DNA of 64,000 nt. It comes from JBCFAY01 sp038562375. GTDB taxonomy: Bacteria; Bacillota; Clostridia; Christensenellales; CAG-138. A model generated the notes under the pieces. It did not search any database. It saw only the letters and a program-made list of their open reading frames with translations, and was not told the DNA's origin. The DNA lies in contig JBCFAY010000005.1 in the NCBI GenBank assembly GCA_038562375.1, forward strand, positions 1-64,000, read 5' to 3'. A program made the position numbers and the translations under genes. How positions within the stretch are numbered: position 1 is the first letter of the stretch; each line of letters begins with the position of its first letter. Shown here piece after piece: positions 24,853 through 33,195 of this stretch.

Positions 24853-25014
24853 CTTTTCGTTTTACAGAATGCTTCAAAAGGATTTTATGCTGTTTTAACG
24901 CAAGTTATAAAGTTTGTTTCAGCATCAATCATCGGCTCGAAAACCCCGGCCGATTCCCGTGCATAGAGCGTACTTCAAATAATCATGGCAGATCGCACAC
25001 CGCCGACCAGTGCG

Positions 25015-25893
25015 CTATGCCCCGGGTCGGGCCGCCGTTTTCTTTGTGGCGCGGTAGTGCTCCAGGTAGCCCGCGCCGGACTCGTCAAACCCCATCAGGA
25101 AGTTTACGCTGTTGAGCATCCATTCAAAATGAGGCATCTCGGGATCCACCATGGCAACGCCCAAATGATATCCGGCCGCCAGGATGCAGAGCACCGTTTC
25201 CAAAACGCCGGGGTTGGGCATCATGTGCCCCACATTGCTGACGCCCAGCAGGGTGGGTACGCCGAGCTCCTCCTCAAAGGCGCGCATGGTTTCCAGAGAA
25301 AGACGGGCGCTGCCGAAGCAGATGCCCGCAGGCAGGCAGACGGCGTCCATGGCGATATCCTCCCGTGGGATGCCCAGGCTCTCGGCGGCGCCGATGATTT
25401 TTTTGGCTACCCGAAGCCGTTCGGGCAGGGTATCCGGAATGCCTTTGTCGTCCACCAGCGCGGTTCCCAGGGCGCCGCCGTACTTCGCCGCGATGGGCAG
25501 CAGGGTTTTCAGGTTCTCCTCTTCCCCGTTGATAAAGTTGCACAGCGCCTTGCCGGGGCTGTAGAGCTTCAGGCATTCCTCGGCAATTTTTGGGTTTCGC
25601 GTGTCGACGCAGACAAACGCTTCGGGCACCCGCATGATCTGTTCCACCAAAACAGGCAACAGCTTTGCTTCGTCCAGCTCGTGGCGCATCAATTGGGCGT
25701 TGAACACCAAAGCGCCTTTTTCCAGACCAAGGGATAACGACGCCAGCAAGGTATCCATTTTTCCCGCCTGCAACTGGGCAATCACTTCGGGCCGCTCGCA
25801 CAGGTAGCCGCTTCGGTCATTCACATACAGAACGGGCGCGTCTTTGCCAAAGGCAAGCGCGTCGCCCCGGGGATTGGTGATGGTTCCTTTCAT
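25015..25893 (-). CDS. Pterin-binding methyltransferase-like protein (DHPS fold)
   Basis: A 292-residue TIM-barrel protein of the dihydropteroate-synthase/methyltetrahydrofolate-methyltransferase superfamily, closest to MtgA/AcsE-type proteins. Visible blocks are VCVDTRNPKIAEECL, FINGEEENL, DAVCLPAGICFG and LLGVSNVGHMMPNP, the last matching the family's GxSNxSFG-type loop in position. Such proteins move a methyl group between tetrahydrofolate and a corrinoid protein. No corrinoid protein or methyltransferase partner is adjacent, so the role is open. Good AGGAG before the ATG; it converges with the GntR gene. Confidence 0.75.
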   Translation of the reverse strand: MKGTITNPRGDALAFGKDAPVLYVNDRSGYLCERPEVIAQLQAGKMDTLLASLSLGLEKGALVFNAQLMRHELDEAKLLPVLVEQIMRVPEAFVCVDTRNPKIAEECLKLYSPGKALCNFINGEEENLKTLLPIAAKYGGALGTALVDDKGIPDTLPERLRVAKKIIGAAESLGIPREDIAMDAVCLPAGICFGSARLSLETMRAFEEELGVPTLLGVSNVGHMMPNPGVLETVLCILAAGYHLGVAMVDPEMPHFEWMLNSVNFLMGFDESGAGYLEHYRATKKTAARPGA

Positions 25894-26229
25894 TTGGGCT
25901 CCTTTCAGATCATCCGTATCACAAATATAATAACACAGAATTGTCTTATTTGCCCGCAGCGATATCGGGATAAATTATACTTCTGAATTTTACTGCAGGA
26001 TTTTAAATCGAATCAATAAAGCCCCTCCATGGAATCGTTGGACAATGCAAACACACTAAAGAAATGCGCAAATCAGGCAATTGCCCTATGCGGTCAGGAT
26101 GCGGTAACGGCAACACAATCGGCATATTTATACAATCGATTCCGAGAAAATATTTGAGCTATCGGTTCAATTATGCTATGATTGCTCAAAAGTTGCTGTT
26201 TGACGGAAAGGCGAAGCCTGCGCGATATG
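25894..26229. other. Gap upstream of the pterin-binding gene
   Basis: It holds the leader of the minus-strand methyltransferase-like gene. On the plus strand there is sequence that may be the degraded front of the pseudogene ending at 26459. I see no intact gene and no clear terminator. Confidence 0.4.
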
Positions 26230-26459
26230 CGCGGCAACGCCGACGCCGGGCGGGCATTTGCTCGGCGGCGCTGATTTACGGGCTTGATTTCATCCCCGTC
26301 TGTGCTGAAAAATACGATTTCCTGCTGCAAAAGGACGCATACGGCCTCCCGGTTGTGCGGCAATGGCCCGAAACCATGCAAAGCGCCGAATTTACCGATA
26401 GGCTGATAAAGATGGGTGGATACGAATTCGACCATCCCGGCGCTGTCGAAGAACTATAA
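26230..26459 (+). pseudogene. Remnant of a MoeA/ModE-associated substrate-binding domain protein
   Basis: The frame ending at 26459 reads YGLDFIPVCAEKYDFLL, then a run ending EFTDRLIKMGGYEFD. This is the C-terminus of the PBP-like domain attached to MoeA or helix-turn-helix proteins of molybdate/tungstate systems. Just upstream the expected GNADAG motif is present but in a different frame (about 26234-26252), so a frameshift separates the two. The N-terminal domains are gone. It may once have served the cofactor needs of the AOR nearby; this is inference. Confidence 0.72.
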
Positions 26460-26479
26460 AGGGTAAAGGAGCAACGCCT

Positions 26480-27085
26480 ATGCCCGATCGGAATCAAAAG
26501 CCTTTCTGCAAATATCCGCCCGTGGAGCAGCGTTCCTGCGCGCAAAAGGTCCGGCAGATTTTTTTCGCGTATGTTGCATCGATGCTGTTCGCCTTTACCG
26601 GCGGCAATATGACCCTGCCGCTTTTGCAGCGGCAGCTCGACGATAAATACGGCCTGATGCACAAAGACCGGGTGCTGGAATTCAATGCCCTGGGACAGAC
26701 CCTGCCGGGCGTGATCTCCCTCAACGTCGGCATACTCATCGGGCGTTCCATTGCCGGCTGGCCGGGTGCTTTTGCCGCGGCAGCCGGGTGCGTCCTCCCC
26801 GCTTTTTTCGGGATGCTGATCATCACTTTTTCTTACACCCTGCTGAGCCGTCTGACCTTTATCACGGGCTTTATCGACGGCATTCGGGCGGCTTCGGTGG
26901 CGATCATACTGCAGACGGGCATCCTGGTACTGGGTATGAAAAAAAATGCTTTTTATTATCTGTTGGCGGCCGCCGCTTTTGCGTGCACCCTTTTTTTGGG
27001 ATGGAACATCGTGGTGGTCGTCCTCCTCTGCGGTTTTGCAGGGGTCGTCCGTGAAATAGTAAAAAGCAAGAAACAGGTGCCCTGA
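26480..27085 (+). CDS. Chromate transporter family protein, subunit A
   Basis: A 201-residue half-size CHR protein with about six helices. Family features are FAFTGGNMTLPLLQRQL and the FNALGQTLPGVISLNVGILIG region. Short CHR proteins act in pairs encoded by adjacent genes; they transport chromate in some bacteria and sulfate-like anions in others. AAAGGAG precedes the ATG. The stop overlaps the start of the second half by one base (TGATG). Confidence 0.87.
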   Translation: MPDRNQKPFCKYPPVEQRSCAQKVRQIFFAYVASMLFAFTGGNMTLPLLQRQLDDKYGLMHKDRVLEFNALGQTLPGVISLNVGILIGRSIAGWPGAFAAAAGCVLPAFFGMLIITFSYTLLSRLTFITGFIDGIRAASVAIILQTGILVLGMKKNAFYYLLAAAAFACTLFLGWNIVVVVLLCGFAGVVREIVKSKKQVP

Positions 27086-27663
27086 TGCTGCTCAAACTGT
27101 TTTGGCTGTTCACAAAACTGGGGTTTTTGAGCATCGGCGGCGGCTACCCCATGATGGCTTTGATTTTACAGGAGGGGCACAAGGCCGTAGGGCTGACGGC
27201 GTCGGAATTTGCCGACATGACGGCCCTCGAGTTGCTTGCTTCCGGCCCCATCGCCATCAATGCCGCCACATTCATCGGCTACCTGAAGGCGGGCATCCTC
27301 GGTTCCGTGGTTGCAACGGCAGGAGTATGCATCTCGCCCTTTGTGCTGACCACCATCCTGTACTACTTCCTGAAGAAATACAAGGAGAACCGTTATGTCA
27401 ACGCCTTTATGTCCGCCATCATAGCGGCGAGCGGAGGCATACTCTTATCCACAGCCGCCACGCTGGGCCGCAGCGTGCTCCTCCAAAACGCTACGTTTGC
27501 CCAGATCGTGCAAAATGCATCCGGCATCATTTCATGGACCGGCATCATCATCGTCGCCGGATGTCTTATTGCCGGCATCCGTTTCAAGGTAAATCCCGTT
27601 ATCCTGGTCCTCGCGAGCGGGGCACTGGGCATCCTGTTCTCTTTTTTGCAGTGCGGAATTTAA
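27085..27663 (+). CDS. Chromate transporter family protein, subunit B
   Basis: A 192-residue second half-size CHR protein beginning LFWLFTKLGFLSIGGGYPMM. It contains the paired family motif ELLASGPIAINAATFIGYL and five or six helices. It is translationally coupled to the first half by the one-base overlap at 27085. The 3' end touches the left copy of the 330-bp repeat. The anion transported is not known from sequence. Confidence 0.87.
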   Translation: MLLKLFWLFTKLGFLSIGGGYPMMALILQEGHKAVGLTASEFADMTALELLASGPIAINAATFIGYLKAGILGSVVATAGVCISPFVLTTILYYFLKKYKENRYVNAFMSAIIAASGGILLSTAATLGRSVLLQNATFAQIVQNASGIISWTGIIIVAGCLIAGIRFKVNPVILVLASGALGILFSFLQCGI

Positions 27664-27990
27664 AAAAGCAAATAAGAACGACGCGCCGGGGAACTTTCGG
27701 ATAGGATCGCGGCGTTTTCCGCCAATCGGCACAGGATGGGACCGGTTGCCGCCTTCCATGCTGATTGATGAAAATAATCGTTCTAGCCTTAAACAAAGAC
27801 CGCGCGTTTGGGCCGCGCCGGGAGCGCAAAACAAAAAACCGCCGACAGGCGGTTTTTATCCGATGGTTGGTTGGAAAGCGGCTTCCGGCTTCGACGCGTC
27901 GGCTCCGTGCTTTTACATGGCCGCGCTTAGCGCTATGCGCCGGATTTTCTTTGCGGCCTCGCGTACATGACTATTTTCCAATCCGAGCCG
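27655..27990. repeat. Left copy of a 330-bp imperfect direct repeat
   Basis: It matches 31093-31423 in order: GTGCGGAAT, ACGCGCCGGGGAACTTTC and GATAGGATCGC...CGTTTTCCGCC; a tRNA-3'-like tail (GACCGCGCGTTTGGGCC...CGGGAGCG, 27798-27828); a terminator (stem 27834-27843/27848-27857); AAGCGGCTTCCGGC; and the 3' end of the NlpC/P60 gene. Spacing differs by small indels only. Confidence 0.85.
27834..27858 (+). terminator. Terminator within the left repeat copy
   Basis: Stem AAAAACCGCC (27834-27843), loop GACA, GGCGGTTTTT. It works in both directions and would end both the chromate genes and the minus-strand NlpC/P60 gene. Confidence 0.88.
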
Positions 27991-28904
27991 TTTTCGCCCC
28001 AGATCCGATCGAGCACAACCTCTCCCGTGCTGGGTTTCGCTTCAATGACCTTGTTGTTCCCGGCGTAAATGGCGACATGGTGGATTTCATTCCAGCGGCC
28101 GCAGCTGCACGAGGTATCCGACCAAAACACCAGGTCGCCGGGCTGCAATTCGGACTTGGAGATTTCATATCCGTTGTCGTGACAGTATTTCGCCTGCGCC
28201 GCGGAGGTGGAAGGCAGGGCAATGCCCACCTGTTCATAAGCCCATTTGGCGAGGTAGGAACAATCGACATAATCGCCCGTACCCCTTTTTGCCTTGGAAT
28301 AAGGGTCGCCGAGCCGTGTCAGCGCGGCTTGCACGATCGAGGAATCCGCCGTCCCTTTCTGAGTGTTCAAGGTGGCTTTCGCAAGGCTTGAGGCGCTGGC
28401 CATGACTGCGCTTAAGCTTGCGTTGCTTGTTGATAGCGCGTTTGCGCTTGCGGATTTTGCGCCGCCGGTCGATAATGCGCTTGAGCTTGCGCCGCCGGTC
28501 ATCAATGCGCCTAGGCTTGAGGGGCTTACGGCGCTGTCGGAAGAGCCGAGCATCGAAGCCATCGAGGCCATCATGGCGTTCATCCCGCTGCTGTTCGAGG
28601 ATGAATTGGCATACATCATCATGATCATCATCAGGAGCATCTCGGTATTGCTTGAATCGTCGGTCGCACCGGAAAGGGCGCTCATCATCGTATAATCAAG
28701 CATATCCGATACGGCGGAAGAATTGGATTGGGCCGAGGATAAAGACGAAGCGCCGCTTACGGTCCCTTCCAGCAGCGAGTCGCTCAGCTTATCGGCGAGA
28801 ATGGCCGCGAACGCGTTGTTGCTTGCGGAGGATTTCGACGACGAGTTCGTTTGAGCCGAACTCCTCTGCAAGGAGTATGCTTTTTCCAAGGATACTTCGC
28901 TCAT
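27933..28904 (-). CDS. NlpC/P60 peptidoglycan hydrolase with long Ser/Ala/Met-rich N-terminus
   Basis: The 323-residue protein has residues 1 to about 190 of low complexity, rich in Ser, Ala, Asn and Met, with no signal peptide or membrane anchor. Residues about 190-323 form an NlpC/P60 domain with the catalytic Cys in DYVDCSYLAKWAYE (about 215), His in IHHVAIYAG (about 276), and the LQPGDLVFW core. These enzymes cut D-Glu-DAP bonds in peptidoglycan. The lack of a secretion signal and the adjacency to motAB suggest export by another route, possibly the flagellar one, but this is speculative. AGGAG precedes the ATG. Confidence 0.88.
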   Translation of the reverse strand: MSEVSLEKAYSLQRSSAQTNSSSKSSASNNAFAAILADKLSDSLLEGTVSGASSLSSAQSNSSAVSDMLDYTMMSALSGATDDSSNTEMLLMMIMMMYANSSSNSSGMNAMMASMASMLGSSDSAVSPSSLGALMTGGASSSALSTGGAKSASANALSTSNASLSAVMASASSLAKATLNTQKGTADSSIVQAALTRLGDPYSKAKRGTGDYVDCSYLAKWAYEQVGIALPSTSAAQAKYCHDNGYEISKSELQPGDLVFWSDTSCSCGRWNEIHHVAIYAGNNKVIEAKPSTGEVVLDRIWGENGSDWKIVMYARPQRKSGA

Positions 28905-29270
28905 GGCCGCTCCTGTCTTTTATTCTCATTATAACATATCGTAAAAATGAATGTTTTCTTTAGGGTTACAAAATTCCGCCGCCATGGAGGTGTTTTTTGT
29001 GCGCGCGCATGGCCTACCGCAACATTTGGCGGCTGTAAACAGGAAACAAGAGAAGGCGGCATAAGCATACCGAATTGCAAAATCCATGCCGGGGGTTAAG
29101 ATAACACATGTATTTACCGATAGAGTACTTGGGCTACCTTGCCGATTTTCATGGCGATCCATCATTGGATATTCGAGCCCCGGTTAATCTCAGGCGATAC
29201 TCTGTTTGACCATCCACCCGGAGGCCCTGTTGAGTGTCCTCCCCGCCCTGTTCAAGGATGAGGCAAATGG
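28905..29270. other. Gap between nlpC/P60 and the motA locus
   Basis: No convincing gene. It contains the minus-strand leader of the NlpC/P60 gene. A minus-strand dodecapeptide frame (MKIGKVAQVLYR, near 29115-29150) looks like the beginning of a lost gene. I see no clear sigma-A or sigma-D promoter for motA, although the motA operon must start here. Confidence 0.4.
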
Positions 29271-29423
29271 ATGCACTCAAATCGCCTGAATAAGGAGCTT
29301 TTTTACGTCAACTGCGGCATGATTGAGTTCGAGGAGGAAACACCCGATCCCATTTCCATGATGTCCGGTTGTAAGTTTGCTGAAGCGACCGACCAAGACT
29401 CGGAAGCAGATCACCGATTATAA
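29271..29423 (+). CDS. Possible small protein upstream of motA
   Basis: A 50-codon open frame from ATG 29271 to TAA 29423, with GAGG seven bases before the start. The product is acidic with two Cys (FYVNCGMIEFEEETPD and MMSGCKF). I know no family. It ends 55 bases before motA on the same strand. Without conservation data it remains only a candidate. Confidence 0.35.
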   Translation: MHSNRLNKELFYVNCGMIEFEEETPDPISMMSGCKFAEATDQDSEADHRL

Positions 29424-29478
29424 CAGGCGGCTCTTTGGGTATTGCAGCCATCCAGAACAGCATCGGAGGGCGACTGAG

Positions 29479-30288
29479 TTGCAAAAGACAACACTGATCG
29501 GCCTTGTGGCCGGTACGGCATTTATCATCATTTCCATATTGATCAGCAAGGGAGCGACGCTTTCCAGCTTCTGGGACGGGCCGTCTATATTGATCGTGGT
29601 TGGCGGCTGTATCGCATCCACTATTGTCGCCTATCCGGCTAAGACGCTCAAATCTTTGATTCCGGCTATACGCACCGCGTTTAAGGGCAAGAAAATCGAC
29701 CTGCAAAAGGATATCGACCTGATCATCGAGATTGCCAATATCGCCCGCCGCGAGGGCCTGCTCGCTTTGGACGGATCCGTAGGACGGATCGAGGACGCGC
29801 CGTTTCTAAAAAAGGGCATTATGCTTGTGATTGACGGAGCCGATCCCGAGTTTGTCAAAAACGTGATGGAAGCGGAGATCTACTATGTGCAAACCAGGCA
29901 CGCCCAAAGCCAGGCCGTGCTTGATTCGCTGGCGGCATACGCCCCCGCCTACGGCATGATCGGCACGCTGATCGGACTGATCAATATGCTCAAAAACCTC
30001 AATGATTCCGCATCGTTGGGGCCGAGCATGGCGGTTGCTTTGATCACCACTTTTTACGGGGTTGTATTGGCCAACCTGGTGTTCGGGCCAATCTCCAAGA
30101 AACTCAAGGTTTTTACTGCGGAGGAGAGCAAGGAGATGGAACTGCTGCTCGATGGGCTGCTGTCGGTTCAGGCCGGTGAAAACCCTCGCTTTATCCGTGA
30201 TCGCCTGAAGTCTTTCCTGGCGCGTTCGGAAATCGGTAAGGAAAAGGAAAAGGAAACACAAAGAGTTGAAGTAAAGGAGATCAACTGA
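29479..30288 (+). CDS. motA: Flagellar motor protein MotA
   Basis: A 269-residue stator subunit of the proton channel with four helices: two near the N-terminus (about 3-20, 33-50), then the large cytoplasmic loop, then APAYGMIGTLIGLINML (about 153-170) with the functional Pro, and MAVALITTFYGVVLANLVF. The start is TTG at 29479, set by GGAGGG eight bases before; the frame continues upstream without a ribosome site. The stop overlaps the motB start by one base. No other flagellar genes are in the window. Confidence 0.9.
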   Translation: MQKTTLIGLVAGTAFIIISILISKGATLSSFWDGPSILIVVGGCIASTIVAYPAKTLKSLIPAIRTAFKGKKIDLQKDIDLIIEIANIARREGLLALDGSVGRIEDAPFLKKGIMLVIDGADPEFVKNVMEAEIYYVQTRHAQSQAVLDSLAAYAPAYGMIGTLIGLINMLKNLNDSASLGPSMAVALITTFYGVVLANLVFGPISKKLKVFTAEESKEMELLLDGLLSVQAGENPRFIRDRLKSFLARSEIGKEKEKETQRVEVKEIN

Positions 30289-31070
30289 TGCCGACCAGCC
30301 GCAAAAAACCGGAAGAGCCGCAGGAAGAGGGCGCGCCCGCTTGGATGAACACCTATGGCGATATGGTGACGCTGGTGCTTACCTTCTTTGTGCTGCTGTT
30401 TTCTTTTTCCACCGTAGACGCGAAGAAATGGAAGGAGATCGTGCAGTCCTTTTCGGGGAACCGCAATTTTGCGGTCATCGAGATGGTCAATCCCCAGGTT
30501 GCGTCCTACAGCGCGCTCGAGTACGCCCTCGGGAGCCCCGGGCCTAAGAAGACGCCTAAAGCTCCGTACGAAGCGATGAGCGTAGCCCAACAGTTCGATG
30601 AATTGTATGAGAAGATCAAGGAGCATATTCAGGACAACAGCCTTGAGGCTTCCCTTCAGGTTTCCAAAAGTGCCGAGCTGATCGTCATACGCATCACCGA
30701 TCAGGCGCTGTTCGATTCGGGCAGCGACGAGATACGGCACGATTCTCTGCCGATGCTCCAAAGCCTCATGCAGATGTTTGAGACCTATCAGGAGTCCATC
30801 GAGCAGATCCTTATCGAGGGCCATACGGATAATGTGCCGATCAAAAGCCTAAGATTTCGCAGCAATTGGGAGCTGTCCACGGCGCGCGCCGTCACCATGG
30901 TGGAGTACTGCATTGAGAATTCGAGCATTTCGTCGTACAAATATGCGGCGTCGGGGTACGGGGAGCACCACCCCATCGCCACGAACGATACGGAGGAGGG
31001 CAAGGCCAAGAACCGCCGTGTGGACTTTGTGATCCGCCGCGCCATGGAAGAGGAAACGGATGCGAAGTAG
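30288..31070 (+). CDS. motB: Flagellar motor protein MotB (OmpA-like)
   Basis: The 260-residue stator subunit has a short basic/acidic N-terminus, a single helix from about 26 to 46 preceded by NTYGDMVTLVLTFFVLL with the proton-carrying Asp (D25), a linker, and an OmpA-family peptidoglycan-binding domain (about 130-255). The last domain includes LIEGHTDNVPI and SNWELSTARAVTMVEYCIE and ends KNRRVDFVI. It anchors the stator to the wall. It is directly coupled to motA. Confidence 0.93.
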   Translation: MPTSRKKPEEPQEEGAPAWMNTYGDMVTLVLTFFVLLFSFSTVDAKKWKEIVQSFSGNRNFAVIEMVNPQVASYSALEYALGSPGPKKTPKAPYEAMSVAQQFDELYEKIKEHIQDNSLEASLQVSKSAELIVIRITDQALFDSGSDEIRHDSLPMLQSLMQMFETYQESIEQILIEGHTDNVPIKSLRFRSNWELSTARAVTMVEYCIENSSISSYKYAASGYGEHHPIATNDTEEGKAKNRRVDFVIRRAMEEETDAK

Positions 31071-31263
31071 CACAAAAGAATAAAGATACAGCAGTGCGGA
31101 ATCGGAACGACACGCCGGGGAACTTTCAGATAGGATCGCAGCGTTTTCCGCCGCAATCGGCGGAGGGCGGATTTGTCTGTTGCCTGCCGATAAGATTGGC
31201 AGGACGTTCCAACACGTAAGATCAAAGGCCGCGTGTTTGGACCGCGCCGGGAGCGCCAAACAA

Positions 31264-31289
31264 AAAAACCGCCCGGCAGGCGGTTTTTT
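31264..31289 (+). terminator. Terminator within the right repeat copy
   Basis: Stem AAAAACCGCC (31264-31273), loop CGGCA, GGCGGTTTTTT. It probably ends the motAB message. Confidence 0.9.
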
Positions 31290-31358
31290 ATCCGAGAATT
31301 GTTCCGAAGCGGCTTCCGGCCTCGACGCGTCGCCCCATGCTTTTTACATGTGCTGCGC

Positions 31359-31423
31359 TTAGTGCCATGCGCCGGATTTTTTTTGCGGCCTCGCGTACAT
31401 GACTATTTTCCAATCCGAACCGT
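31359..31423 (-). pseudogene. C-terminal fragment of a second NlpC/P60 gene
   Basis: The minus frame encodes SDWKIVMYARPQKKSGAWH and stops at 31359. It is nearly identical to the end of the intact gene at 27933 (SDWKIVMYARPQRKSGA). Homology ends abruptly near 31423, so only about 20 codons remain. Confidence 0.85.
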
Positions 31424-31469
31424 CGGATGCCGTCGGGATGTCGGTCCCTGCCCGGCCGCCCCGACTCCG

Positions 31470-31478
31470 TGGTATAAT
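31470..31478 (+). promoter_or_regulatory. Extended -10 promoter of the GNAT gene
   Basis: TGGTATAAT at 31470-31478, with TATAAT at 31473; no good -35 at 17 bases. It lies about 70 bases before the GNAT start. Confidence 0.7.
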
Positions 31479-31549
31479 ATCGGTGGAGCATTGCCGCTTG
31501 GACGCGTATTCCGCCCGCGTCGCGCAAAAATCGCTGATTGAGGTGCAAG

Positions 31550-32056
31550 ATGGATTGTAGTATTCGTCCCTGGAGGATCGAGGATGCCGATGACCTGGCG
31601 GCCGCGCTGAACAACAGAAAAATTCTCGATAACCTGCGCGACGGCCTGCCGTTCCCGTACACGGCGCAGGACGCGAAGGATTATATCCGGGCAATGCTCG
31701 ATGCGGATAAAAACAATATGTTCGCGTTCGCTATCGTCGTCGACGGCAAGGCGGTCGGCAGCATCGGCGTTTTCCGCAGGGACAACATCCACGCTCAGAC
31801 CGCCGAGATGGGCTATTATATCGCCGAGCCGTATTGGGGGCGGGGAATCGGAACCAGCGCCGTCCGACAGGCGTGCTCGCTGATCTTTTGTACGACGGAT
31901 ATCGTCCGGATTTTCGCCGAACCCTTCGCGCACAACATCGCATCCTGCCGTGTCCTGGAAAAATCGGGATTTGTGCTCGAGGGCGTCCTGCGAAAAAACG
32001 CGTTGAAGAACGGCCGCGTATTGGATATGAAACTATACGCCCTGGTGAAGGATTGA
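31550..32056 (+). CDS. GNAT-family N-acetyltransferase (RimJ/RimL type)
   Basis: A 168-residue acetyltransferase starting MDCSIRPWRIEDADDLAAAL. It has the acetyl-CoA loop region IAEPYWGRGIGTSAVRQAC (Q/R-x-x-G-x-G/A form) and the late block RVLEKSGFVLEGVLRKNA, typical of the RimJ/RimL branch that acetylates protein N-termini, amino acids or drugs. ATG 31550 has GAGGTG close by; a TTG 12 bases earlier is less likely. The gene is alone, ending at a bidirectional terminator. Confidence 0.88.
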   Translation: MDCSIRPWRIEDADDLAAALNNRKILDNLRDGLPFPYTAQDAKDYIRAMLDADKNNMFAFAIVVDGKAVGSIGVFRRDNIHAQTAEMGYYIAEPYWGRGIGTSAVRQACSLIFCTTDIVRIFAEPFAHNIASCRVLEKSGFVLEGVLRKNALKNGRVLDMKLYALVKD

Positions 32057-32141
32057 GGATTCCGTCGGCGCGAAGCCTATCGGCACAAACCCGCAGGCCT
32101 CGAGCCTTTTTCCTGTTTTCATTCATGGGGGATGGATCGAC

Positions 32142-32167
32142 AAAAAGCAGCCGAAGCTGCTTTTTTT
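32142..32167. terminator. Bidirectional terminator
   Basis: AAAAAGCAGC-CGAA-GCTGCTTTTT stem (32142-32165) with a T tract on the plus strand and an A tract before it, between convergent genes. Confidence 0.9.
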
Positions 32168-32204
32168 GCAGGTTTCCCATGAAACGGACGATGTGTTCTT
32201 ACAA

Positions 32205-33101
32205 TCAGACGATCCCGGGGATCCATAGCGCCAGCAGCATGCCCAGGGCGAAGGATAGAGCGTTGGCCACCAAGGCGTAAACCCAGGGCTTCCAGCCGGG
32301 GACCTTCTTTTCGGTGAGCTTTTTGAGGAAGATCGCGTAAAGGATCGCTTCCGCAAGGGAAACGGCGATCTCCAGCAGCACGTAGAAAAACAGGAACCCG
32401 AACAGCCCCAGTTGGTAATCGATGATGTTGAGCAGCACGTTAAGCGCGATCTGCGTAATCACGTTGACGATCACGATAAAGCGGAACAGCCTCTTTTCCC
32501 GAAACCCGAACAGCAGGGCGATGCCGAGCTCGATCGCGATGGTCAGCACGATGCGGGCGAGCAGCGAAAGGATCTGCGCGCCGTAATCGTAGGATTGGGT
32601 GATGCGAAGGTCGGCGACGATCTGCGCGTTGGCGGAGAGGTTCAAGCCGGAACCGTCTGCGGTAAAATAGCTGTCGAAGGCATACTGTTTAAAGCTCCGG
32701 TCGCTGACGACGAAGCTGTCCGTATCCGGAAAATACAGCAGCACCTTAAACACATCGGGCGGATAATACGTCCAGCTGAACCGCTGCGTTTGCGAGCAGT
32801 CCTCAAAGTACTGGAGGAAATAGAAGCCGTCGTTATCTTGGTATTGGACGAATTTTTGGAAGATATCGTACCCTTCCTCACCCTGCTGATAGCGCGCATA
32901 GTCCTCGTTATCTTCGTCAAACGCCGAGAACGGGCCGGTCGACTCCGTGTCGGAAAGCAGCGTCGCGTAGTAGCGCTTCCCCTCCAATCCTTTGAAATCG
33001 ATGACCACCGACGGCTTTGGGCCGAAGTCCGCGCCGGCCGACGCGGGGAACGCGGCGATGACGATAAGAATGCACAGCAGCGCTAGGATGGTCCTCTTCA
33101 T
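32205..33101 (-). CDS. Conserved-type membrane protein with exported N-domain
   Basis: The 298-residue protein has a signal peptide (about 1-23, ending ASAGA), an extracytoplasmic domain of about 140 residues rich in Tyr/Phe/Asp (YYATLLSDTESTGPFSAFDE, YFEDCSQTQRFSWTYYPP), and then about five helices (from about 175). The family is unknown to me. The domain layout suggests a sensor or envelope protein. It stands alone, transcribed toward the bidirectional terminator. GGAGAG precedes the ATG. Confidence 0.7.
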   Translation of the reverse strand: MKRTILALLCILIVIAAFPASAGADFGPKPSVVIDFKGLEGKRYYATLLSDTESTGPFSAFDEDNEDYARYQQGEEGYDIFQKFVQYQDNDGFYFLQYFEDCSQTQRFSWTYYPPDVFKVLLYFPDTDSFVVSDRSFKQYAFDSYFTADGSGLNLSANAQIVADLRITQSYDYGAQILSLLARIVLTIAIELGIALLFGFREKRLFRFIVIVNVITQIALNVLLNIIDYQLGLFGFLFFYVLLEIAVSLAEAILYAIFLKKLTEKKVPGWKPWVYALVANALSFALGMLLALWIPGIV

Positions 33102-33195
33102 GGCACGCTCTCCTTATGCATAGGATGTGATGTTGATTTGTCCCATCCAGTATACCATATTATTGGAAAACGTGTCTGTCGGAAACGGGGGCCCG

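Larger units (their letters stand above)
31093..31423. repeat. Right copy of the 330-bp imperfect direct repeat
   Basis: The counterpart of 27655-27990, including the tRNA-3'-like tail (31226-31257), terminator (31264-31288), the AAGCGGCTTCCGGCCTCGAC block, and a truncated 3' end of an NlpC/P60 gene. The two copies flank the NlpC/P60-motA-motB segment. Confidence 0.85.
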
